Shown here in pieces: positions 11,033 through 18,698 of a stretch of DNA of 64,000 bases. Below the pieces are notes generated by a model that did not search any database, was not told the origin of the DNA, and saw only the letters and a program-made list of their open reading frames with translations. Origin of the DNA: Alicycliphilus denitrificans K601 (GTDB taxonomy: Bacteria; Pseudomonadota; Gammaproteobacteria; Burkholderiales; Burkholderiaceae_C); assembly GCF_000204645.1 (NCBI RefSeq), contig NC_015422.1:1116001-1180000 (forward strand), read 5' to 3'. Position numbers and translations under genes: made by a program. Position 1 is the stretch's first letter; every line of letters starts with the position of its first letter.

Positions 11033-11082
11033 GCTGATCGGCCATCAACAACTCACTCCAGAGCTTTCAGAGACAGCAATGG

Positions 11083-13488
11083 TCAGCGCAGAAAGCCCAG
11101 TTGGAACACCATGGGTCTCAGTTTGTCTGTCAGCGCCTGGTAGGCCTGCTCAAAGGGAGCGAAGTTCACCGGGGCAGTGTCGCCGCCTTCGCTGCGAGCC
11201 TTGAGCGCGTTGCGGATCTGGTACCAGCCCACGTCAGGGCGGTTGAGTTTGTATTCGTCGCGCACGGTGCGCACGTCGGTTTGGGCAAAGTATGCCTGCC
11301 ATAGCGTCCGCCCGGCATCGAGCACAGCCTGGGCTTCGGATGTCAGGGTTTTATCGGCCAGGTACTGCACCATGAAGTCGGACTCGAAGCGGTCGGGAGC
11401 GCCCACCTCGGTTTCGGTGAAGGGGATGAAGTGGTTGACCAGGGACCACGTTCTGCCATTCCATTTGAGGCCGTTGGCACCGGCGGTGAGGTTACCGCGA
11501 TTGAACAGCGTCCAGATCAGGCAATCGGTTTGGAACACGTCGGTCAACGGTTCAGTGGGCTGGAGAAACTGGTCACGGTCATTGAGCCAAGTGGGGCGAA
11601 CCAACTTTCGCACGGAAAAGACCGTGACGGCCTGAAGCAGGTTTTCGTGTGTTATGAAAAAACCGCCGGCATGGCCAATACTGTGAACGGAGGAGAAGAT
11701 GGCGGTTTGCTGCTCGGCGTGTTGCAGATCGTTACCGCCTATGAGAACGTGCCCAATCGCCCCGTCTGACCACTTGGTGCGGCGCACTCCTTCTGTCTTG
11801 GTGATGGGCGTGGTGGCATTGATTAATGGCAGGGCATCCTCGTCGTTTGGCTTTTGCCGTCCGATCCAATTGGTGAGCAACTGCGCATTGGGAACATTGC
11901 AATACAGTTTCTGCCCAATGGCCTGTGCGCTCTTGTCCAACACTTCCACCGCAATTTCCGTGATGGGCGTCTTTTGACTAGCGGCTTGGTCCGTCTTCCA
12001 AATCAGGAAACCAATCGGGAATTTGCCATTCAGGCCATCAAATGCCTTGTTGTGGATGACAAATCCACCTTGGTACTGGGCGTTCCAAGTCAGTCGAAAT
12101 TTCTCGAAGTTGGGCGCGTTCACGTACTTCATGGTGCTGAACATGGCGACCGTTGCCGTGGGCATCTCGATGGCGATGCGGGCCAGAAACTGCGCGAACA
12201 GTTCCCGCGACGCATAGCCGTAGTGCGTCATGCTGTCGCCCACCCGCGTGGTGGCCACACCGGTTTTATTTTCCGTTCCAAGCGAGACTTCGGTGTTGCC
12301 ACGGTTTGTCGCCTCCGCATACGGCGGGTTGATAAGCACCAGAATCTTTTTCCCCGCAGCAATCGCATCGCGCAGCCCCTGGGGCACCTTGTTGCTCAGG
12401 CTGTAGTCGATCTGGCCGTCGTCGGTGATGTCGTCGTTCAGATAGTCGTACTGGAAGCGCTGCGCGGCCACACAGGTCTTGGTGGCCTTCATCACATCCA
12501 CGTCGGCCTGGTCTAGCGTGCTCATGTAGATGTTGCGGGGGTTGCTGTGCTTGACCTCCAGGTTACCCACGCCGCAGCACATATCCCAGACGATGTACTC
12601 GCGCTGCCAGTTCTTGCCTAACGTTTCGGCCAGTTTGTCATAGGCCTTGTCCACCACATGCAGCGGTGTGTAGTACGCGCCTTTGAAGCTGCGTTCATCC
12701 AGTGGGATGAGGCTGTCGCGGCGCTCCAGCAGGTAGTCGCGGTATTCGCTCTTGGGCGGGCGGTGGTAGATGGCCCAGAAACGCCGGTAGCCTTCCTTGC
12801 TGCCCAACTCGTACATCTTGCCGCCCAGGCTGAAAACTGGCGCGCCGTTTTTGTGCAGTAATTCAGCGGGCAGGTTGACGTGGGTAGAGACGGTGCCGTC
12901 ATGCATGATGTCCGCGAAGAACAGCAGCGCATAGTCTTCCTCGGCCACTCCGGTGATTTCGCGGCCAATCATGTCCACCCACTTGTCAAACACCTGCTTC
13001 AGGTTGTCCGGCGTAATCTGGGTGCGGATGATGTCGCCGCTTTTGATGGCGGCCTTCACCGTGCTGATGAATTCTTCTTCGTGCGTTGAAATCTTGAACG
13101 ACACGAAGTGGGTACCGATGTGGGCTGATATTTCGTCCAGCGCCTCCTGGGTGTACTGGCTGGCCGACTTGCCCCATTTCACCGTTTTCTTGGCGAGGAA
13201 GGGCAGCACGTCTGTGCTCTTCATCAGCGCCGCTTTCTCGGTATCGATCACAGCCAGCAGAGGCGGCACCTTCTCGCCCTGGTTCAGCGCCACCTGCACG
13301 TAATGCAGCAGTTGGGTGAACATGGCATAGCTGGAGTGTTTTCCGGTGTCCTTGGCCTCGAACCAGATCTCATTGGTCTGGATGTCGATCAGGCCTTTTG
13401 TGTAGCCTTTGAGGCCCAGTGCCTTGATGTAGGCGTCTTTGACGTCTTCTTCGCTGCGGGCTTGTTGGAGTTGTGTGTAGAGGCTCAT
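11083..13488 (-). CDS. One-chain type IIG-like restriction-modification enzyme (N6-adenine methyltransferase with N-terminal nuclease-like domain)
   Basis: 801 residues. Methyltransferase signatures: GAYYTPLHVVD (270-280), motif I WDMCCGVGN (301-309) and catalytic motif IV NPPY (387-390). The C-terminal half (about 400-800) is the size of a target-recognition region. Near the N-terminus, residues 33-47 contain Asp35 and Glu44-Ala-Lys46, a possible PD-(D/E)XK nuclease core, followed by a conserved-looking LLAVIDTEKAAL. The order nuclease, methyltransferase, recognition in one polypeptide is that of type IIG/type I-fusion enzymes such as the Eco57I group. No separate methylase, specificity subunit or helicase is nearby. 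Whether the nuclease is active is inferred. Codon use is AT-richer than the chromosome. Confidence 0.82.
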   Translation of the reverse strand: MSLYTQLQQARSEEDVKDAYIKALGLKGYTKGLIDIQTNEIWFEAKDTGKHSSYAMFTQLLHYVQVALNQGEKVPPLLAVIDTEKAALMKSTDVLPFLAKKTVKWGKSASQYTQEALDEISAHIGTHFVSFKISTHEEEFISTVKAAIKSGDIIRTQITPDNLKQVFDKWVDMIGREITGVAEEDYALLFFADIMHDGTVSTHVNLPAELLHKNGAPVFSLGGKMYELGSKEGYRRFWAIYHRPPKSEYRDYLLERRDSLIPLDERSFKGAYYTPLHVVDKAYDKLAETLGKNWQREYIVWDMCCGVGNLEVKHSNPRNIYMSTLDQADVDVMKATKTCVAAQRFQYDYLNDDITDDGQIDYSLSNKVPQGLRDAIAAGKKILVLINPPYAEATNRGNTEVSLGTENKTGVATTRVGDSMTHYGYASRELFAQFLARIAIEMPTATVAMFSTMKYVNAPNFEKFRLTWNAQYQGGFVIHNKAFDGLNGKFPIGFLIWKTDQAASQKTPITEIAVEVLDKSAQAIGQKLYCNVPNAQLLTNWIGRQKPNDEDALPLINATTPITKTEGVRRTKWSDGAIGHVLIGGNDLQHAEQQTAIFSSVHSIGHAGGFFITHENLLQAVTVFSVRKLVRPTWLNDRDQFLQPTEPLTDVFQTDCLIWTLFNRGNLTAGANGLKWNGRTWSLVNHFIPFTETEVGAPDRFESDFMVQYLADKTLTSEAQAVLDAGRTLWQAYFAQTDVRTVRDEYKLNRPDVGWYQIRNALKARSEGGDTAPVNFAPFEQAYQALTDKLRPMVFQLGFLR

Positions 13489-13680
13489 GGTTGGTCGGCA
13501 CGGCAGAATTTGCCGATCAATTTTTCGTGAAGTTAATGGGGCTGGCTTGACATAGGGTGAATCAACCAGATTGCCGTAGCCAGTAACCAGTCGTATTGTT
13601 GACGATCAACACCGGGGATGTGAGGCAGTAATGGACTGATTGGCGACAGTCATGACCGCCTCATCATTCTGGAGATGTCG

Positions 13681-13732
13681 TGCCACTGCGACCCCCCTCC
13701 AGGCCCCTTAGGAGGAGGGGGCGAGGGCGGCA
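13681..13732. repeat. GC-rich palindrome 4 (weaker)
   Basis: CCCCCCTCC and GGAGGAGGGGG flank a spacer AGGCCCCTTA. It sits directly after the RepA-like gene stop (13735) and upstream of the restriction-modification gene, so palindromes bracket that gene on both sides. Confidence 0.5.
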
Positions 13733-13734
13733 TG

Positions 13735-15162
13735 TTACGAGCCGATGGAGAGCATGCCGCTATCGTTTTTCAGCAATCGACCGGCTTCGATCAGCGCATC
13801 AATCGCTTCCCGCGCCCGGGTCGAGCGATTCTTGGTAGGAATCGCAGCGAATGCTGCCTTGACGACATCCAGCGCTTCGTCATGGCTGATCTTTTCCAGC
13901 GGTTCACCGTTGAGGCCGTTTTGCATATGCAGCTTCAATGAAACGAGGGCTTCCTTCTGCTGAGGCGTCAGAGCAGTTGCATTCGCGGCCTTCTCTACCT
14001 CCGGCGATCCCTCCACTTCGGTGAGTGCTGGGCCGACCACGGGCAGGCCGTAGTCATCCTCGCCCAAGGCAATGTTCTCGATGGTGAAGTAGTACTTCTT
14101 TCCACCAGGCCCCTGGCGAGTCTTGACCAGTTCGACCATCCGCATGCCTGACTCCGTCTCATCCACCATCAGGCAGGTATCGAGGGCCGCATAGAGGCTG
14201 GAGTGGCCCCGTGGCCCGCGCTCCTTGGCCTTGCCGGTGTGGTGGGTGAGCACGACAGCTGCCCCTGTCAGATTGATGAGCAGGTTGGCATGCGCGATCA
14301 CCATCCCCATGTCGGTGGAGAGATTCTCGTCACTGCCGGGTGTGGCGCGGTTCAACGTGTCGATGAAGATCACATCCACGCCACCAGCTTGATTGACGTG
14401 GTTTGCGAGGTCTTCGACGGAATCCCTGTCATTCAAGCGCCACGGCCGCGTCAGGAACATGGCGTCTGGTGCGGGAAATGACCACCCGGGATGGTGCTGT
14501 TCAATCGCCTCCAGCCGGGGCTTGAGGTCGCCTTCCAGATTGACGTACAGCATGCGAGCGCGCTTCGGAATTGAGTGTCCGAATACCTCTTGCCCGTTGA
14601 GCAAAGCCGCGCCGAGGTGCAGCTGGAACACTGATTTACCACTGCCAGATGGCCCCGCGATCATGACGAGTTGTCCCTTGCTGATCAGTCCATGGATGAG
14701 TGGGATCGAGGATGGCTCGGCCTGCACATCGGCGCGGGTGAGCAAACCAAATTCCCGTGCCTGTTTGGGCAGTTGCACCGCATCGCGGGGATCGCTGTCT
14801 ACCTCGTCATTGCTCGGTTCAGACTCGGGCAGGTTGGGCTCAGGTTGAGGCACCTCGTCTTGGACCGTTGCAGGCGTTTGGGCCTCGACTGCGACAGGAC
14901 ACGGTTCACCTACCTCCGTGCTCGACGTATCGCAAGATGCCTCTGCGTCCCTTGCATCCTCAGAGATATCTTCGTTGTTTCGCCCCAGGATTTCGGCCAC
15001 CAGAGCTTTTGCCGATGGGCGCGAGCGACTGCTGATCGGTCGGTTAGATGCGGCAAGTTCAGCGGCCTCCTGTTCCTTCTGCCGTGCAGTGATTGCAATT
15101 GCGGCGGCTTGGATGCGGTCAGTTTCGGTGTTGTCCGCGAGATTGACGTTAGAGTTCGTCAT
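13735..15162 (-). CDS. RepA-like AAA (RecA-fold) ATPase
   Basis: 475 residues. About 135 N-terminal residues are low-complexity and acidic (many E, D, P). The ATPase domain follows, with Walker A GPSGSGKS (170-177), Walker B VDVIFID (262-268) and a VVLTHHTGKAKERGPRGHSS sensor-like segment. This matches the AAA_25/RepA family, related to the hexameric replicative helicase RepA of RSF1010. C-terminal residues about 410-475 look like a small helical DNA-binding module. It probably helps the island replicate after excision, or loads on its origin; without an initiator or primase gene nearby this remains an inference. Start at ATG 15162, with AGGAAA upstream. Confidence 0.82.
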   Translation of the reverse strand: MTNSNVNLADNTETDRIQAAAIAITARQKEQEAAELAASNRPISSRSRPSAKALVAEILGRNNEDISEDARDAEASCDTSSTEVGEPCPVAVEAQTPATVQDEVPQPEPNLPESEPSNDEVDSDPRDAVQLPKQAREFGLLTRADVQAEPSSIPLIHGLISKGQLVMIAGPSGSGKSVFQLHLGAALLNGQEVFGHSIPKRARMLYVNLEGDLKPRLEAIEQHHPGWSFPAPDAMFLTRPWRLNDRDSVEDLANHVNQAGGVDVIFIDTLNRATPGSDENLSTDMGMVIAHANLLINLTGAAVVLTHHTGKAKERGPRGHSSLYAALDTCLMVDETESGMRMVELVKTRQGPGGKKYYFTIENIALGEDDYGLPVVGPALTEVEGSPEVEKAANATALTPQQKEALVSLKLHMQNGLNGEPLEKISHDEALDVVKAAFAAIPTKNRSTRAREAIDALIEAGRLLKNDSGMLSIGS

Positions 15163-15290
15163 CGGTGTTTCCTAGTACATTTCTGGAGAGGCGTTCGCAG
15201 GGTGCTGGGATGCAGGCATTCGGTTACCTTGCCTCCCAGGCATCTGCGACATGCGGGTATGGATGGGGCTCGGGCCCATCGAGAGACAGG

Positions 15291-15551
15291 TCAGGCTTTC
15301 TTGCCTGGGCGTTTCCGAGCATGGGCTTGCGCACGGGCTTGATTGCGCTTTTGCGCCGCCCGCTTGCTTGCCCCGGCTTGATCGACGGGCGGGGTAGTGA
15401 TGCGACGTTCCATCCGCCACAGCCGGTCGCCCACTGTGTCCACGCGATCCATGAGGTCGCGCTGCACGGCGATCTGCTGCGTCAGCAGTTGGTTTTGCTG
15501 CATGACACAGGCGGTCAGCAGAGAGAGGGTGAATTGATCTTCGTAGATCAT
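15291..15551 (-). CDS. Small basic-tailed protein, unrecognised
   Basis: 86 residues. A helical N-terminal half rich in Q and L (SLLTACVMQQNQLLTQQIAV, DRVDTVGDRLWRMERRI) suggests a short coiled coil. The C-terminal third is very basic (KRAAQKRNQARAQAHARKRP), as in nucleic-acid-binding tails. A good ribosome-binding site (AAGGAG, 7-8 bases before ATG 15551) supports it as real. It lies upstream of, and in the same direction as, the RepA-like ATPase, with a 128-base gap, and may be a replication or DNA-binding accessory. No family recognised. Confidence 0.55.
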   Translation of the reverse strand: MIYEDQFTLSLLTACVMQQNQLLTQQIAVQRDLMDRVDTVGDRLWRMERRITTPPVDQAGASKRAAQKRNQARAQAHARKRPGKKA

Positions 15552-16085
15552 GATTTGCTCCTTGTGGTGCCAGGAGACAAAGGGCCCCTGACTACCTATA
15601 AGTGCGAAATCAAAATTGATAGCAGCCCTCTCAACCCCCCAAAACTGCCAAAAATCGTGCCCAAATTTTCAGTGCGTTGAAAAATATGTATTTGAATCAA
15701 TGACTTATGATGCTATATACATAATTTTCATATTGAATCACATTCAAATAAATTGATATCAATTTGGTAGCCAATCGGGAGGATTGAGGTTCACTCAATC
15801 GAAATTTGGCATTAGTGATGTGAGTGTGCATTCGCATCTGTTGAGGGTTCATTGCCTCGTTTTTGTGCTTCAAGGTTGGTGCACTTGTCTCGCAGACGGG
15901 ACAGACTCAGCCAGGGAGAGCGACTGTGGGTAGCGCGATGGGGAGAGGTGCGGGACTGACCGCTATGCGACGCCGGAGAACCGGCTGCGGAGGTGGTGGG
16001 GGCCTTTGATGCTCCGATGGGCAGGCCCCTTGTGGCAACATCATCAGGAGACGGCGGATGTAGCCGTTCCTATCTTCAGGTAATC
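15552..16085. other. AT-rich non-coding stretch, candidate origin or control region
   Basis: About 534 bases without a gene. Bases 15600-15850 are far more AT-rich than anything else in the window and contain two palindromes (listed separately). The region separates the leftward RepA-like operon from the rightward FRG gene, so it must hold both promoters and could be the island's replication origin. Confidence 0.5.
15731..15765. repeat. AT-rich palindromes
   Basis: AAATTGATATCAATTT at 15750-15765 is a perfect 16-base palindrome. Just before it, ATTGAAT-CAC-ATTCAAAT forms a second inverted repeat. Possible operator or origin sites next to the RepA-like gene. Confidence 0.5.
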
Positions 16086-16937
16086 ATGAACCTCACAGAG
16101 ATCACCCGCGCAGAGATCGCATCCCCGTCAGACCTGATGACCTGGGCCGAGCATTTAGAGCGCCTGAATATTGAGCAAGGGCCAATGCTCTTCAGAGGGC
16201 AAGCCGAGACTTATGCAAACCTTCAGCCAACATTGGCCCGTGCTACCCAGGGTGGCGCCTATGACGTTGCCGCGTTGTTGGAGCGGCGACTGATTACGAA
16301 TTTCAGGACGCACTATCGTGACCTCAAGACATTGCCTGCTGATATGCCATCGGCTGATGATGTTGGGGCGCGATCGGATGTAGACGTGCTGAGTCTTATG
16401 CAGCACTACGAGGTACCGAGTCGGTTACTTGATTGGTCCGCGAGTGTGTGGGTGGCCGCATATTTCGCGTGTGCGTCCAGCGCCAGCAAGGATGCAGAGC
16501 TTTGGTTTGTGGATAGCTCACTACTTGACTTGACGCCAGATGAACTGCCAGCGTCGGCAGTGCGGGAGCGCATTGCCGCCTCGATTGGCGGACGCCCTGC
16601 TGAGTACCACCCGAGATGGGGGATGCCGTTACTAGCGGTAGTCGAGCCCGCGTCCAATGCGCGCCTCGCAGCTCAGCATGGGCGATTGACGGCAAGCGAC
16701 AATGCAACTGTTGACCACGCCCAGCTCCTTTGGAGGCTCGCTACCTTACGTCACGGAAATGAGCGTACAGGTCAGTCGTTTGGTCGTCACATCATCCGGG
16801 CCAGCCGCAAGCGAGACATCTTGAGATTTCTGTCCGAGGAAAAGGGCGTGAGTGCGAAATCTCTGTTTCCGGACATCGTCGGCCTCGGGCGGTTCCTACG
16901 ATGGGAGTTTGAGGCGCTACGGACTGAGCTGTATTAG
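16086..16937 (+). CDS. FRG-domain protein
   Basis: 283 residues from ATG 16086. The FRG motif itself (GPMLFRGQAE, about residues 33-42) is followed by the family's helical region and the strongly conserved LSLMQHYEVPSRLLDWSASVWVAAYFAC (about 98-125). The FRG domain is named for its F/RG motif; its activity is not established, though it is frequent on phages, plasmids and defence islands. No second domain is attached. An upstream in-frame ATG at 15993 would add a 31-residue tail with no family likeness. It stands alone at the right end of the island with its own promoter region, as accessory or defence cargo would. Confidence 0.83.
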   Translation: MNLTEITRAEIASPSDLMTWAEHLERLNIEQGPMLFRGQAETYANLQPTLARATQGGAYDVAALLERRLITNFRTHYRDLKTLPADMPSADDVGARSDVDVLSLMQHYEVPSRLLDWSASVWVAAYFACASSASKDAELWFVDSSLLDLTPDELPASAVRERIAASIGGRPAEYHPRWGMPLLAVVEPASNARLAAQHGRLTASDNATVDHAQLLWRLATLRHGNERTGQSFGRHIIRASRKRDILRFLSEEKGVSAKSLFPDIVGLGRFLRWEFEALRTELY

Positions 16938-16988
16938 GGCGCTCTCCTGCATTTTTTTTCTCACCTCAGAGCCCATAGCCCTTGCCCT

Positions 16989-17204
16989 TTAGGGCATGTC
17001 GTTATGCTTCGGCCACTGCCCACGCTCTTTCAAGGTGTAGACGGGGTAGCGGGTGGATTTCCACCGCTCCAGCTCGATCCCACAGACTTCGCAGTCAGCT
17101 GAGTCGTCATCTTTGACCGGAACCTGGTGGTGCTTCACGACATAGATCGAGCCACACTGCGGACACTGTTTCTCCGCGCCCTCACTGATTGCCCAGGTCG
17201 CCAT
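16989..17204 (-). CDS. Small zinc-ribbon protein
   Basis: 71 residues. CPQCGSIY (about 14-21) and CEVCGIEL (about 38-45) form a CxxC-16-CxxC zinc ribbon, with the polar linker KHHQVPVKDDDSAD between them. The tail RWKSTRYPVYTLKERGQW is basic and aromatic. Similar short ribbons are common on phages and islands, but no specific function is recognised. Convergent with the FRG gene, whose stop is 51 bases away, and the last gene before the right-hand direct repeat. Confidence 0.7.
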   Translation of the reverse strand: MATWAISEGAEKQCPQCGSIYVVKHHQVPVKDDDSADCEVCGIELERWKSTRYPVYTLKERGQWPKHNDMP

Positions 17205-17261
17205 GATCCATGCTCGGTAGTTGCGTTAGGCATAGCTTAGCCGCTTATCCGAGAGTAGTGA

Positions 17262-17432
<171 letters not shown>

Positions 17433-17489
17433 AGCCTGGTCGCCATGCGGCGCATCTAATCGATTTCGGAAATTACCCTTGTCGGCGCC

Positions 17490-18431
17490 ATGATCGTTCG
17501 TGAGCGACCCTCCGGGCTGCGCTTGCTCCTGGTGCTGCGGGGCTCGGTGCTGCAGCGCATCCAGCGTTCCCTGCTGCTCAACATCGCGCTCGCGACCCTG
17601 GTCACGGCCGTGCATGGCAACCTGTTCAGCCTGAAGATCACGCTCACGCCCATTCCGTTCACGCTGATAGGCCTGCCTTTGGCGATTTTTCTGGGCTTTC
17701 GCAACACCACAGCGTACGACCGCTACTGGGAGGGGCGCAAGCTCTGGGGCGAACTGGTGCATCGCACCCGTTCGCTGTCACGCCAGTGCCTGGGGTGGAT
17801 CGAGGGCGGCGGACCCATTGCCTCGGCGCGGCGGGACACTGATGTGCGGGTGCGCATCATCCATCGGGCGATCGCCTTCGCGCATGTACTTCGCATGCGG
17901 CTGCGCGATCAGCGCGACGAGGCGCTACTGCAGCAATGGCTGACCCCCACCGATTTCGATGCGGTGCGCGAGGCATCGGACCCGGCGAGCATGATTCTTC
18001 TGGACATAGGGCGCGACCTGGGGGAATGTGTGCGCACCGACCGGATCCAGCCCTGCCTGGCCGCCTCGATCGATGGCACGCTCTCGTCGCTGGCCGCCGT
18101 GGCGGCCTCGTGCGAGCGCATCAAGAACACGCCCATCCCCTTTTCCTACACCTTGCTGCTGCACCGCACGGCCTACATGTACTGCTTCTTGCTGCCGTTC
18201 GGCCTGGTGGATACCACGGGCTTCATGACTCCGTTCGTCGTGGGCATCGTCGCATACACCTTCTTCGGCCTGGATGCCCTGGGCGACGAGATTGAAGAGC
18301 CCTTTGGCCTGGAGAACAATGACCTTCCCCTGGACATGTTGTGCCGGTCGATAGAAATCAGCCTGCTCGAATCCCTGGGAGAGAAGGATTTGCCGGCACC
18401 TATCGAGGTCGACAACTTCCGGCTGACCTGA
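17490..18431 (+). CDS. Bestrophin-family (UPF0187) membrane protein, right copy
   Basis: 313 residues, identical in protein sequence to the gene at 5486-6427 and carrying the same motifs (IPFTLIGLPLAIFLGFRN, AYDRYWEGRKLWGEL). It is preceded by a serS fragment rather than serS itself, so if the left copy is read through from the serS promoter, this one must rely on sequence inside the island or in the 58-base leader. The lack of divergence shows the duplication is recent or kept identical by gene conversion. Confidence 0.9.
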   Translation: MIVRERPSGLRLLLVLRGSVLQRIQRSLLLNIALATLVTAVHGNLFSLKITLTPIPFTLIGLPLAIFLGFRNTTAYDRYWEGRKLWGELVHRTRSLSRQCLGWIEGGGPIASARRDTDVRVRIIHRAIAFAHVLRMRLRDQRDEALLQQWLTPTDFDAVREASDPASMILLDIGRDLGECVRTDRIQPCLAASIDGTLSSLAAVAASCERIKNTPIPFSYTLLLHRTAYMYCFLLPFGLVDTTGFMTPFVVGIVAYTFFGLDALGDEIEEPFGLENNDLPLDMLCRSIEISLLESLGEKDLPAPIEVDNFRLT

Positions 18432-18493
18432 GCCGGCTTGGAGAGCGCCGGGTGCCCAGAATTTACTGCTAGAATCACAGGCTTCGGCACACA

Positions 18494-18583
<90 letters not shown>

Positions 18584-18592
18584 ATATTGCAC

Positions 18593-18630
18593 AAGGCTTG
18601 CTGCCATTCATCGGGCAGCAAGCCTTTTTT
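18593..18630 (+). terminator. Rho-independent terminator after tRNA-Ser
   Basis: AAGGCTTGCTGCC, an 8-base loop, GGCAGCAAGCCTT, then a run of T. Confidence 0.9.
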
Positions 18631-18698
18631 GTTTCCATCGGCCGCACGCACGCAATTCGTCCTGCCATCATCTGGGCCGTAGACATCGGAGGGCGGCC

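Larger units (their letters stand above)
10218..11082. other. Long non-coding stretch with GC-rich palindromes
   Basis: About 865 bases with no convincing gene between the XRE regulator and the restriction-modification gene. Several short open frames exist but have skewed, low-complexity translations. The notable content is three long G/C-rich inverted repeats, listed separately. Confidence 0.7.
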
